Shown here piece by piece: positions 1 through 7,427 of a DNA stretch of 10,393 bases. Under the pieces are notes generated by a model. That model was not told the DNA's origin and did no database searches. It was given only the letters and a program-made list of their open reading frames with translations. How positions within the stretch are numbered: the first letter of the stretch is position 1; each line of letters begins with the position of its first letter. Source of the DNA: Chloroflexota bacterium (GTDB lineage Bacteria; Chloroflexota; Anaerolineae; B4-G1); contig JAAEPW010000815.1 of assembly GCA_024232355.1 (NCBI GenBank), positions 1 to 10,393 on the forward strand, read 5' to 3'. A program made the position numbers and the translations under genes.

Positions 1-140
1 AGGGAGTCGGTCCTCAGCTCATAAAAACCTTTGTTCAAATATGCCCACCCCCATATTTACTGGTATTCAAGTGACAAACCCCAGCATTTGGGAATGGTAA
101 GTTTGAAAATGTCATTATTAAAAATTTGGACTGACTCCCT
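1..140. mobile_element. MITE-like element with 13-bp terminal inverted repeats
   Basis: The first 13 bases (AGGGAGTCGGTCC, 1-13) are the reverse complement of 128-140 (GGACTGACTCCCT) with 12 of 13 positions matching. The 140-bp interval carries no open reading frame of note, is AT-rich, and holds a 7-bp perfect inverted repeat (AAATATG 37-43 with CATATTT 52-58, loop CCCACCCC). Small size, terminal inverted repeats and no transposase fit a non-autonomous transposable element (MITE) or the fused ends of an insertion sequence. The left boundary coincides with the window edge, so a target-site duplication cannot be checked. I cannot name the IS family. The element directly abuts the conserved part of an acetyltransferase gene that lacks a start codon. 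Confidence 0.55.
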
Positions 141-142
141 GC

Positions 143-544
143 TATAACAGCGAGAATATTGGTCTGGAGCAGGTCCAAGGAGGATTTTTTGAAGGTTGGC
201 CCAACCCGCCTTCACCTCAAGTTCATCTGAAATTGCTTGCGAACAGTGACCACGTGGTCTTGGCCGTGGATCAAGAGTTGGATGTCGTGGTTGGTTTTAT
301 CACTGCGATCAGCGATGGTGTGCTGGCGGCCTACATCCCGCTCCTGGAGGTATTGCCCGCATATCGGGGCAGAGGGATCGGGAAAGAGTTGGTGCGCAGG
401 ATGTTGGATCGGCTCGGCGGTCTGTACGCCATTGACTTGATGTGCGATTCTGATGTGCAGCCGTTTTACGCGTCGTTGGGTATGCGACCGGCCATAGGAA
501 TGATGATTCGCAACTATGAGTATCAATCGGGGCGGGCCAAATAG
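143..544 (+). pseudogene. GNAT family N-acetyltransferase, 5' end lost
   Basis: The protein carries the GNAT acetyl-CoA binding motif (VLPAYRGRGIGKELV, the R-G-x-G loop) followed by a typical C-terminal strand-helix ending in FYASLGMRP. The only standard start in frame is TTG at 233, which gives 103 residues, short for a GNAT fold of about 135-160, and has no Shine-Dalgarno sequence. Reading upstream in the same frame, conserved-looking sequence continues (EGWPNPPSP, QVHLKLL) back to about 143, immediately after the inverted-repeat element. No ATG, GTG or TTG occurs in that stretch, and a TAA closes the frame at 119-121 inside the element. The simplest reading is that the element replaced the first few codons and the start. 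The substrate is unknown. If TTG 233 is used, the product would lack the first strand and helix. The GNAT assignment is firm; the pseudogene status is inferred. Confidence 0.7.
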
Positions 545-579
545 TGCTTTAGGCTTTTCCAGTTCTTAAATCCTCCCAA

Positions 580-606
580 AATTTACGGCGGAGAATCTCG
601 TAAATT
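580..606. other. Short inverted repeat in intergenic region
   Basis: AATTTACG (580-587) and CGTAAATT (599-606) form a perfect 8-bp AT-rich stem with an 11-nt loop in the 178-bp gap between the acetyltransferase remnant and the convergently oriented hemolysin III gene. Read on the minus strand it is followed by a short run of T, so it might serve as a weak terminator after the hemolysin III gene, whose stop is about 117 nt upstream on that strand. The stem is weak and this role is uncertain. I see nothing else in 545-722. Confidence 0.25.
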
Positions 607-722
607 ACAAGTTGCAAAATGACCGGAAAAAACTCAAGGAATTCCGTCACAATTTGCCTTTTCAAGGTGCTGTTGACTGCATCATAAAATCTGTTTGGGA
701 GATTTATTTCTCTGGAATTCCC

Positions 723-1397
723 TTACGCAGTCGGCATCAGGTAAAAGAGTACGGCAAAATAGTGACACATACTGCCGCCCAGGACGAATAGATGCCAGAT
801 GGCGTGGCTGTACGGTAGTTTCTTCCAAACGTAAAAGATGACGCCCACCGTGTAGACCACCCCACCGATGGCTACCAATAGTACTCCTCCGGTAGGGATG
901 TTGACTAGTGCATCTTTTAATACAATCACACCAAGCCATCCCATCAAGATATAGGCCATAAGGGAAACCTTTTGGAAACGGTCAGTGAATATGGCCTTGA
1001 AACCAACTCCCAACAAGGCCAGGCCCCAAATGAGGACCAGCAACGTCCAACCCCAAGCCCCTCGCATACTCACGAGAAGGAAGGGTGTGTACGTCCCGGC
1101 GATCAGTAGGTAGATCGAGGCGTGGTCGATGATTCTGAGGATTCGTTTCGCTTGAGGGTGTTGAAAGCTGTGGTACAGGGTTGAGGCCAGGTATAGGATA
1201 ATGAGGGTACTGCCATAGATGCTAAAACTGACGACACGCCACACGTCGCCGTATATGACAGCCAGAACGACCAGCAGGGTCAACCCGGCCACACTCAGCC
1301 CGGTCCCGATACCGTGGGTGATCCCGTTGGCGATCTCTTCACCTATGGTGTAGAGTTTGTGGTTTTTGCGTATATCAGATTTTTTTTCGTGCGACAT
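723..1397 (-). CDS. trhA: Hemolysin III / PAQR-type membrane protein (TrhA-like)
   Basis: A 224-residue polytopic membrane protein of the hemolysin III family, bacterial relatives of the animal adipoQ/progestin receptors. The family is tied to membrane homeostasis; cytolysis is shown for few members. Diagnostic residues are present: the N-terminal E-x-x-N-G-x-T-H (20-28), S72-x3-H76, D91 in the segment RIIDHASIYLLIAGTYTPF, and the H198-x3-H202 pair with H212 near the C-terminus, which match the metal-site residues of the superfamily. About seven hydrophobic segments are visible and the length is normal. The start is ATG at 1397, because GAGGAG (1406-1411) lies 8 nt upstream; the in-frame GTG at 1406 would overlap that ribosome binding site. 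It follows the glycosyltransferase stop after 19 nt, so co-transcription with it is likely. Confidence 0.9.
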   Translation of the reverse strand: MSHEKKSDIRKNHKLYTIGEEIANGITHGIGTGLSVAGLTLLVVLAVIYGDVWRVVSFSIYGSTLIILYLASTLYHSFQHPQAKRILRIIDHASIYLLIAGTYTPFLLVSMRGAWGWTLLVLIWGLALLGVGFKAIFTDRFQKVSLMAYILMGWLGVIVLKDALVNIPTGGVLLVAIGGVVYTVGVIFYVWKKLPYSHAIWHLFVLGGSMCHYFAVLFYLMPTA

Positions 1398-1405
1398 GTC
1401 TTTCA

Positions 1406-1411
1406 CTCCTC
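1406..1411 (-). promoter_or_regulatory. Ribosome binding site deciding the trhA start
   Basis: GAGGAG on the minus strand, 8 nt before ATG 1397. It fixes the hemolysin III start at 1397 and excludes the upstream in-frame GTG at 1404-1406, which overlaps it. Confidence 0.7.
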
Positions 1412-1416
1412 GAGTT

Positions 1417-2643
1417 TTAAATCAATTGTTTCAACCAAACTCTCTCTACCCGACGGAACACCGCGCTCCAGGTGAATGGTTCCAGGGCTGCGGTCAAGCC
1501 TCGATTATCGAGAGGGGATTTACTCAGGGCAATTTCGATGCTTTCCGTCAGATCGTTGACAAATGCGGGCAGGTCCTCTGACACAGGAGAATCCGCGCCG
1601 ACGAGCCTGGGAAGCGAGACCAACTCGATGAACGGACCGAGGTGGGGTACCAGTTGGTCCACGACGCCCGGCAGGTTGGTGGATACCAAACGGCAACCAC
1701 AGGCCAGCGCCTCGACCAGCACCAGCGGCACGCCCTCGTAGAACGAGGGAAGCACGCCGACTGAACAGCGGCGCATCAGGCTCGCCAACTCTGGCTGTCC
1801 GATCTGACCGTGCAGCACGACCGTGGGGGCCATCGCCTGCATCCGCTGCCGGAGCGCTTCCGCCTCGCTACCTGCGCCGCTCCCAGCCACGTGCAGCACC
1901 AGGCCGGGGACGCGCTCGGCCAGCCGTTCGACGGCGTCCAGCAGCCAGGGCAACCCCTTGGCCGCGCTGTATTTGCCGACGTACAGCAGGGCTTTCTCCT
2001 GTCGCGCGTCGCTGCCATCGGCGTGGAACAGATCCTCGCGGTAGCCCGCGCCCACGACGTGAATCTGGTCGTGGGGAACGTCCAACACTTGTGCCAATTG
2101 CTCCGCGTGCCCGCGATGGAGGACCAGAAAGCGGTCGTTTCTGGAGCAACCCGATTTTACCTCATCGGCCAGGTGGGGGCACAGCGTCATCTGGCGCAGA
2201 CCCGTGGCGTGGCATTGGTTGACGACCGGAATCTCTGGCGCGACGTCCTTGAGCAGCGAGCTGAGCAACCAGACGTGATGGGCGTGGATGACGTCCGGCT
2301 GGAAATCGGCGATCGCTTGTTGCAAGTGGATACGCCAGGCGTTGCAGTAGGCATCGAGCTGCACCAGTGTCATCTCAGAGAAGCGGGTGCTGGGATAGGG
2401 CATCACGTCGCTCATGCCCGACACCGGGAAATCTAGCTCACCCGTGCCAAACACCAGCGGGTGGATTTGGTCGGGGGCGAGACCACCCACCGCCGGGTGC
2501 GGATTCTCCACCGGCACGCCGACTACCACGCACTGATCCCAGCCCGCGCGAGAGGCGTGCCGAACCAGCGCGTCGAGAGTGACGCCGCTCCCGGTGAGAG
2601 AGGGGCGTTGTGATAGTGTGTGAAGAACCTTGTACGATTTCAT
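1417..2643 (-). CDS. Glycosyltransferase family 4-type (GT-B fold)
   Basis: A 408-residue cytoplasmic or membrane-associated glycosyltransferase of the GT-B fold, most like family 4. The N-terminal domain has a glycine-rich loop (LTGSGVTLDALV, 17-28) and a DVIHAHHVW segment (117-125). The C-terminal nucleotide-sugar domain shows LLYVGKYSAAKGL (219-231), HVAGSGAG (251-258) and the E303-x7-E311 signature (FYEGVPLVLVEAL), which contacts the donor sugar in this family. Length is typical and there is no signal peptide. Donor and acceptor cannot be read from sequence; glycolipid or surface polysaccharide synthesis is possible. The start ATG 2643 has no obvious Shine-Dalgarno sequence. It lies 100 bp after the ECF ATPase and 19 nt before the hemolysin III gene on the same strand. 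No terminator is visible in the 100-bp gap, so read-through from the transporter operon cannot be excluded. Confidence 0.85.
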   Translation of the reverse strand: MKSYKVLHTLSQRPSLTGSGVTLDALVRHASRAGWDQCVVVGVPVENPHPAVGGLAPDQIHPLVFGTGELDFPVSGMSDVMPYPSTRFSEMTLVQLDAYCNAWRIHLQQAIADFQPDVIHAHHVWLLSSLLKDVAPEIPVVNQCHATGLRQMTLCPHLADEVKSGCSRNDRFLVLHRGHAEQLAQVLDVPHDQIHVVGAGYREDLFHADGSDARQEKALLYVGKYSAAKGLPWLLDAVERLAERVPGLVLHVAGSGAGSEAEALRQRMQAMAPTVVLHGQIGQPELASLMRRCSVGVLPSFYEGVPLVLVEALACGCRLVSTNLPGVVDQLVPHLGPFIELVSLPRLVGADSPVSEDLPAFVNDLTESIEIALSKSPLDNRGLTAALEPFTWSAVFRRVERVWLKQLI

Positions 2644-2743
2644 TGGCTTGCGAAAGTCTTATTTGCCCTGGCGCCGAGTTTTGTCCTGTGCCAATGATAC
2701 CACAAGGAACCTAAAGAGGGTAGGTGGGCGTAGTGCGTTTGTC

Positions 2744-4363
2744 TCAATTGGAGTGCGGTGTGTTCAACCCTGCCAGCACATCCTCGACCGTCAGCCAGCC
2801 GGTGCCGGGGAAGAGTTGGGCGATTTGGGGAGCAAAGAGCGACGAGGCGGTCAGTACCTTGGCAGGCGGACCGTCGGCGACAACCTCTCCCTGGTCAAGT
2901 ACCACGACCCGGTCGGCGGCCTGCGCGACCAGCTCGACGTCGTGGGTCACGAGCAGCACACCCGCTCCCTCTGCCTGCCACTCTTGCAGGAGGCGCACCA
3001 ATTCTCGCTTGGCGGGATAGTCCATCCCGCGCGTCGGCTCGTCGAGGAGCAGGAGGCGGGGCCGGGTGACGGTGATCGCGCCCAAGGCTACCCGCTGCCG
3101 CTGGCCGACGCTCAGGTCGCGGGGGAAGGATGTGGCTTGGTCGCTCAACCCCAGGCGGGTCAGTAGATCGTTGGGTGCGATGGGGGGGCTGTCCAGCAGG
3201 CCGTGGTTGCGCAGCGTGACCGCCAATTCGTCCGCGACGGTGTCGGCAAAGAGCAGGGCGTCCGGTTCCTGAGGCAGATAGCCGACGCTGCGGCAGATGT
3301 CGACGGTGTCCTGTCCGATGAGCGATTTTCCGGCCAGCGTGATCTCTCCTTGCGGGGGGCGTAGCAGCCCGACGATGCATTTGAGCAGCGTGGTTTTTCC
3401 CGAGCCGTTGCGGCCCACCAGTGCGACCAACTCGCCCGCGCCGACACCGAACGAGACGTTTCGCAAAGCAAAAGTATCGTCGTACTTGAAACACAAATCA
3501 CGAACCGCAAATTGGGAAACTGGGGGTTTCGGGTTTGGGGATTGAGATTTTGGGCTTGGGGTCTGGAGTTTAACAGCAAAAGCGCGTGCCTGCTCGATGG
3601 TCAGTGGTAGAGGTTCCCATTCCATTGTTTTGCCCAGCGTGACCAGCGGCGGGGTCAGGTCAATCTGGTGTAGGATTTCGCGCGGCGGGCCGCTCAGTAC
3701 CGGTCGGCTGGGACCGTGGACGTAGATCAGGCGGTCGGTGTGGGATAGAACGCGCTCAAGCCGGTGTTCGGCCAGGATGATGGTTAACCCAAAGTCGCGA
3801 TTGAGGCGTACCAGGGCATCCAGCAATTCCTGGGCCGACTGGGGATCGAGCTGCGAGGTGGGTTCGTCGAGCACGAGGATGCGCGGGCGGAGCGCGAGGG
3901 CTGCGGCAATGGCGACGCGCTGTTTCTGGCCGCCGGATAGTGTTTCCAACGGGCGATCGCGTAGGGGGAGCAGGTCTAGCAGGTGGAGCACCTCCTCGAC
4001 GCGCGCGCGCATCTCGGCGGGGGAAATTGCGGCGTTTTCCAGCGCAAAGGCGATCTCGTCCTCGACCCGGTCCACGACGAACTGCGCCTCGGGGTCCTGA
4101 AAGACAAAGCCGACGACGCGACTGAGCACCTGCGGACCTGCTGCGATGGGGTTGTGACCAGCAACGGTAATACTTCCGCTCAGCGTGCCGCCGGTAAAGT
4201 GAGGCACCAGCCCGTTGAGGCAGCGCAGCAATGTGGACTTGCCCGCACCCGACGGCCCGGCAACGAGGACAAATTCCCCCTCGGCGATGTGCAGCGTCGC
4301 GTCAGCCAGGGCGGGCTGGGAGGCGTTGGGGTAGGTGTATGTGAGATGGTTGAATTGAATCAT
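2744..4363 (-). CDS. ECF transporter ATPase, fused EcfA-EcfA' (two ABC domains)
   Basis: A 539-residue protein with two complete ABC ATPase domains, the energy-supplying part of an ECF vitamin importer on the cytoplasmic face. Domain 1 (1-about 262): Walker [10 protein letters not shown] (36-44), Q-loop Q89, signature LSGGQ (142-146), Walker B ILVLDEP (162-168), switch H200. Domain 2 (about 285-539): Walker [10 protein letters not shown] (317-325), Q-loop Q365, signature LSVGQ (417-421, Val in place of the usual Gly), Walker B LLLLDEP (437-443), switch H474. All catalytic residues are present in both halves, so both sites look active. A low-complexity Pro/Ser/Lys/Asn/Gln linker (266-284) joins them. 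Most ECF systems use two separate ATPase genes; fused ones such as YkoD are known. The gene starts 7 nt after the ecfT stop without a clear ribosome binding site, suggesting translational coupling. Confidence 0.93.
   Translation of the reverse strand: MIQFNHLTYTYPNASQPALADATLHIAEGEFVLVAGPSGAGKSTLLRCLNGLVPHFTGGTLSGSITVAGHNPIAAGPQVLSRVVGFVFQDPEAQFVVDRVEDEIAFALENAAISPAEMRARVEEVLHLLDLLPLRDRPLETLSGGQKQRVAIAAALALRPRILVLDEPTSQLDPQSAQELLDALVRLNRDFGLTIILAEHRLERVLSHTDRLIYVHGPSRPVLSGPPREILHQIDLTPPLVTLGKTMEWEPLPLTIEQARAFAVKLQTPSPKSQSPNPKPPVSQFAVRDLCFKYDDTFALRNVSFGVGAGELVALVGRNGSGKTTLLKCIVGLLRPPQGEITLAGKSLIGQDTVDICRSVGYLPQEPDALLFADTVADELAVTLRNHGLLDSPPIAPNDLLTRLGLSDQATSFPRDLSVGQRQRVALGAITVTRPRLLLLDEPTRGMDYPAKRELVRLLQEWQAEGAGVLLVTHDVELVAQAADRVVVLDQGEVVADGPPAKVLTASSLFAPQIAQLFPGTGWLTVEDVLAGLNTPHSN
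3512..3568 (-). repeat. Low-complexity DNA encoding the linker between the two ATPase domains
   Basis: This stretch encodes residues 266-284 of the fused ATPase, a run of Pro, Ser, Lys, Asn and Gln (for example [13 protein letters not shown]). On the + strand it reads as short G/T-rich near-repeats (gggtttggggattgag type). It marks the join of two once-separate ATPase genes or a later expansion at that join. Confidence 0.5.
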
Positions 4364-4370
4364 TGTCTGT

Positions 4371-5411
4371 TCAGATCTGCGAATCCTGCGAGTCCGTGTT
4401 ATAACTTGTTATTGCCGGTACGAGCAGTCCCAATAGTCCCATTCCGATGAATGGATCAAAGGCCGGCATTGTCAGACGTGGGTAGGGCGCATAGTAGAGC
4501 GTTGCCTCGTCTATCAGGGGCAATGGCAGCAGCACTGCGGCTAACGCCAACCCGCACCCGAACACGGAGATCGTATCGCGGGCCGTCCAACGACGCGCCC
4601 GGTAGGTGGTGTGAGAGACGGTTCGCCCAGCCATCCACAGCACGCTGACGATGAGCACGGCTCCCACGACCATCGCGCCCACGGCGGCCCCTTTCCACGA
4701 CGGCAAGAGCAGGAACGCGAGCCATCCTCCCAGCAGCGCAAACAAGCCCAGCGCCAGCAGACCTTGCGTGCGCAACGGCTGTGCCCGGTCCGAGATGGCT
4801 CCATAGCCGCGGGCGACCATCGCCTCGGCCAGCCCCATCGAGCGTTCCAACCCGCTCACCAGCAGCGGCACGACGATGGGCAGCCAGTCGCGCAGACCCC
4901 GCACGCGATGGCCGCGCATCGCCTGGGCCTCGCGGATGCGGGTCAGGCTGCGGGTTGTCTGGGGAATAAAGGTGAGGGCGATGGAGAGCACGACGCCGGT
5001 CTCGTGAAAGGCGCGCGGTGCGAGTCGTATCAGATCGCGCACTGGTGTCACCTGGTTAAAGACGGTAAAGGCGCCGAAAATAGTTGTCAGTGTGAGGCCG
5101 TTCATCGCGCCAAAGACGAGGGCTTCCAACGTCACCGGCCCGCCCAGCAGGGGCAGCCAATCGGGCAGGCGGAAGAGCACCGTGTCGCCCAGGTGCGCGG
5201 TCAGGCCGTTGAACAGGGCCGCCAGGGGAACCGCCACCGCCGTGAAGCGAAGCGGCGATGTCACCGGCCCTCGACCCTGGTGGGACGCGCAGACGCTGCC
5301 TACCACCATCGCGACCAACAGTAAAAGGACGATGTAGAGCGGGTTACGGGTGGACGAGGCTACCATCAACATCGTCAGGGCCCATACGAGCCAGGCGCGT
5401 GCATCAAGCAT
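4371..5411 (-). CDS. ecfT: ECF transporter transmembrane coupling protein EcfT
   Basis: The integral membrane subunit that joins the S component to the ATPases in an ECF importer. It is 346 residues from the chosen start, with hydrophobic segments near 7-40 and 55-70 and further helices around 95-118 and 140-150. The two Ala-x-Arg-Gly / Ala-Arg-Gly coupling signatures typical of EcfT are present: AMRG (164-167) and ARGYG (200-204); these helices contact the ATPase grooves. Unusually, about 140 residues follow the second signature with some four hydrophobic segments (217-236, 241-261, 281-300, 319-336); family members usually have about one. ATG 5411 is preferred because GAGG (5421-5424) lies 9 nt upstream; ATG 5417 is only 3 nt from it and TTG 5426 overlaps nothing suitable. 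It overlaps the S-component gene by 8 nt and precedes the ATPase gene by 7 nt. Confidence 0.9.
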   Translation of the reverse strand: MLDARAWLVWALTMLMVASSTRNPLYIVLLLLVAMVVGSVCASHQGRGPVTSPLRFTAVAVPLAALFNGLTAHLGDTVLFRLPDWLPLLGGPVTLEALVFGAMNGLTLTTIFGAFTVFNQVTPVRDLIRLAPRAFHETGVVLSIALTFIPQTTRSLTRIREAQAMRGHRVRGLRDWLPIVVPLLVSGLERSMGLAEAMVARGYGAISDRAQPLRTQGLLALGLFALLGGWLAFLLLPSWKGAAVGAMVVGAVLIVSVLWMAGRTVSHTTYRARRWTARDTISVFGCGLALAAVLLPLPLIDEATLYYAPYPRLTMPAFDPFIGMGLLGLLVPAITSYNTDSQDSQI

Positions 5412-6192
5412 CGGCATATACCTCAAAGTGGAAACGACGCTGGAATCGAGTGAGCGCTTGTACTGTCGGTGCGCCCAGCAGCAGGATCAGGGCCACGTTA
5501 CCGCCTGCCCGTATCAGATCCCACCACAGCGAGGTGGCGACGTAGAATGCGGCGTAACGGGTCAATATCTCCCCCAGGCCTATGCCGGGTGTCCACGACT
5601 GTTCGACCGTTCCCATAATAAAAGGCCAGGAATAGATATTGATTATGACGCCGTAGAGCAGGCCCCAGACAAAGCCAAAAGCGGCCAAAAGGCCCACGGG
5701 GAGATTTGAGATTTTTCCCAGCCATCCGGCCGTCATCCCGACCCATCCGGCGGTGAACATTTGGTAGGGGAGCCACGGACCTACACCGCCGGTGATCAAC
5801 GCCGAGGCCAGCATGGTGAATGTGCCCATCAAAAAACCAAAGCGCCCGCCAAAGACGTAGCCGGACAGAATGATGGGCGCAAAGATGGGGGAGAACCCGC
5901 CCGGCATGGGAACAGCGACCTCGATAAAGCGCAGCACACTGGTGATGGCGACCATCACGCCCAGCATAGCGACGGTCTTGGCACTGATGGCCTGTCCCTG
6001 TAACTCGACCAGCAGCGCGATCAGTGAGAGCCCCACCAGGGCCGTGGTCATCAAGGTCGCATCCTGGCCGTGGGCGACGTTGAGCGGGCCGGTCGACTGG
6101 GTGTTTAGGAAGAACGGGTAGGCAAAGGCCAGGATGCCGATAGCACCACTAAAGGCGTAAATGACGCCGCTGATCGCTCGACGTGTGTTCAT
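5404..6192 (-). CDS. ECF transporter substrate-binding S component, probably cobalamin (CbrT-like)
   Basis: A 262-residue polytopic membrane protein placed where the substrate-specific subunit of an ECF transporter is expected, directly upstream of ecfT and the ATPase. The core has the small-residue-rich helices and loops of S components (SPIFAPIILSGYVFGGRFGF 101-120; GGVGPWLPYQMFTAGWVG 135-152; GLLYGVIINIYSWPF 177-191). About eight hydrophobic segments are visible, two more than the six-helix core, the extra pair being N-terminal (8-28 and 47-63). Substrate assignment rests mainly on context: the operon is led by a cobalamin riboswitch and contains two transcobalamin-like exported proteins. 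It does not resemble the cobalt subunit CbiM. Its ATG overlaps the stop of the DUF4430 gene (ATGA), so the two are translationally coupled. Confidence 0.82.
   Translation of the reverse strand: MNTRRAISGVIYAFSGAIGILAFAYPFFLNTQSTGPLNVAHGQDATLMTTALVGLSLIALLVELQGQAISAKTVAMLGVMVAITSVLRFIEVAVPMPGGFSPIFAPIILSGYVFGGRFGFLMGTFTMLASALITGGVGPWLPYQMFTAGWVGMTAGWLGKISNLPVGLLAAFGFVWGLLYGVIINIYSWPFIMGTVEQSWTPGIGLGEILTRYAAFYVATSLWWDLIRAGGNVALILLLGAPTVQALTRFQRRFHFEVYADA
5421..5424 (-). promoter_or_regulatory. Ribosome binding site for ecfT inside the S-component gene
   Basis: GAGG on the minus strand within the last codons of the S-component gene, 9 nt before ATG 5411. It favours that start over ATG 5417 (3 nt away) and TTG 5426. 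Confidence 0.5.
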
Positions 6193-7406
6193 TTTCGGCG
6201 ACGCATTTCAAAGACCAGCCAGCCCAACAACCCGCCTGCGGTGAGACTAAAGACGATATAGCCGATGGGAACCGCAGCAGAGACTAGATCCTCGTCACTG
6301 GATGTCGTTTTGGGTTCGTTGGCAGGTTGGGAGACGGATAGTGCTTGCGCTGACTGGGTATTGGGAGTGGGAGAGGGTGTCAAAAGGAGTGCGGCCTGCT
6401 GCGCGGGAGTGGGGGAGGGTGGCATTGTAGTTGTGGGGTGGGTAAGAGGAGTGGGTGATGGGGCCAAGGTCGCTGTAGGTTGGAGAAGCGCCGTGTCTGG
6501 CTGAGAAGCGGTTGCTGTGGGCTGAGTGGTGGGTGATGCGGACGAGGCGATGGCAGGCTGGGGGGTGGATGTCTCCGTCGGCGCTGTGCCGGTGACGCCC
6601 AATACGAGCGTATGGGTCTGATCTCCCGCCTCGTTCACCAGCCGCAAGGTATATTCCTGTGGCGCAGTGGGGCAGACCTCGCGGCTGCCGATGGCGCTCA
6701 CGTCCTCATCGTCCAGATAGATTTTTTGGGCGTTAGATGTGTCCCATCGAACGTTTGTACATGCACCCGCGGCGACGGGGTTGTTGTCCAGTCGGAACCA
6801 GGCTTTGGGAGTGGGAGGAAGCGGGGTCGCAGTCGGTGTTGATGGAGATGGCGTGACGGTCGGTGTGGGGGTGTCGGTTGGAGGCAGAGGTGTGTTGGTC
6901 GGTGTGGGAGTGTCGGTCGGAGTCGGTGTATTGGTGGGCAGCGGGGCACAGATTTGATCGAACGAGATAGTGGAGGGCGAGGTAGCATTTCCCCAGCTCC
7001 ATCCTTCCACATCGCCGTCGCTAACAGTGTAGCCGCTGGAGCCGGCCTGGGAATAGATCCAGGTTCCGTCCACCAAGTGCCAGTAGGACCAATAGTTTGG
7101 CACATCACACGTTAGGCAGCTTTCGACGGGGCAACCGGTGCCCTCGATGCTACAGACGGCGGCTCCCTGACCGGAATCGAAAGCCGCCCCGATGTTCAAC
7201 CCCGAGTGCGTCAGTAGATCGTAGCCGTTGATTGTTGATTCGGTAAACTCGATACAGTAGGTGGCGATAGAATCATCTCCAAAACGCACGACGAGTCCAG
7301 CGCGATTGGATTGTTGGGCGTGTGTGGGCATTAGGTTGGGCCTGGCGATCACTTGCACCAACAGAACGATCAGTATCCAATAAACCGCATATATTTTGCG
7401 CTTCAT
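6189..7406 (-). CDS. Secreted, membrane-anchored DUF4430 (transcobalamin beta-domain-like) protein
   Basis: A 405-residue exported protein. Order of parts: signal peptide (1-about 31, ending THAQQ); DUF4430 domain (about 35-153), the family that includes the C-terminal beta domain of transcobalamin and intrinsic factor, with YWSYWHLVDGTWIYS (105-119) and SDGDVEGWSWG (129-139); Thr/Pro stalk (155-200); an Ig-like beta domain (201-273, CTNVRWDTSNAQKIYLDD and EYTLRLVNEAG); a second Pro/Thr/Ser/Ala stalk (274-370); one transmembrane helix (about 376-400) and a basic tail MRRRK. The predicted topology is extracellular with a C-terminal anchor. Cysteines at 51, 85, 92, 97, 100 and 153 in the first domain and 216/245 in the second could form disulfides. 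In animal proteins this domain covers one face of cobalamin. GAGGAGG (7411-7417) precedes the ATG by 4 nt. A cobalamin-binding role is inferred. Confidence 0.85.
   Translation of the reverse strand: MKRKIYAVYWILIVLLVQVIARPNLMPTHAQQSNRAGLVVRFGDDSIATYCIEFTESTINGYDLLTHSGLNIGAAFDSGQGAAVCSIEGTGCPVESCLTCDVPNYWSYWHLVDGTWIYSQAGSSGYTVSDGDVEGWSWGNATSPSTISFDQICAPLPTNTPTPTDTPTPTNTPLPPTDTPTPTVTPSPSTPTATPLPPTPKAWFRLDNNPVAAGACTNVRWDTSNAQKIYLDDEDVSAIGSREVCPTAPQEYTLRLVNEAGDQTHTLVLGVTGTAPTETSTPQPAIASSASPTTQPTATASQPDTALLQPTATLAPSPTPLTHPTTTMPPSPTPAQQAALLLTPSPTPNTQSAQALSVSQPANEPKTTSSDEDLVSAAVPIGYIVFSLTAGGLLGWLVFEMRRRK
6297..6590 (-). repeat. Low-complexity DNA encoding the membrane-proximal stalk
   Basis: Encodes residues 273-370 of the DUF4430 protein, a Pro/Thr/Ser/Ala/Gln-rich segment with several SPTP units. 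Such stalks are extended and often glycosylated, and would lift the binding domains off the membrane. Confidence 0.6.
6807..6944 (-). repeat. Thr-Pro minisatellite encoding the first stalk
   Basis: Encodes residues 155-200 of the DUF4430 protein, repeated units such as PTPTDTPTPTNTP. On the + strand this reads as near-repeats of ggtgtgggagtgtcggtcgg. Stalks of this type are frequent in secreted Chloroflexota proteins. The array may vary in length between strains through slippage. Confidence 0.75.
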
Positions 7407-7427
7407 ATTGCCTCCTCACGAGAGAGT

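Noticed and set aside
580..606. Strong bidirectional terminator between the acetyltransferase and hemolysin III genes
   Set aside because: The stem is only 8 bp and AT-rich with a large loop; kept only as a low-confidence inverted repeat.
1810..2436. Long + strand reading frame opposite the glycosyltransferase
   Set aside because: Antisense shadow of a well-conserved gene in GC-rich DNA; no recognisable domain and no ribosome binding site.
2644..2743. Clear promoter for the glycosyltransferase gene
   Set aside because: A TATCAT-like hexamer is present on the minus strand but no good -35 at the right spacing, so no call was made.
4611..5324. 237-codon + strand reading frame opposite ecfT
   Set aside because: Gln/His/Arg-rich translation typical of the reverse strand of a membrane-protein gene; no domain seen.
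2744..6192. Cobalt or nickel ECF transporter (CbiMNQO type)
   Set aside because: The S component does not look like CbiM, there is no CbiN, and the exported partners resemble cobalamin carriers. A cobalamin riboswitch can also control cobalt uptake, so this is unlikely but not impossible.
6807..6944. CRISPR or regulatory tandem repeat
   Set aside because: The repetition is coding: it specifies a Thr-Pro stalk in frame, and there are no spacers.
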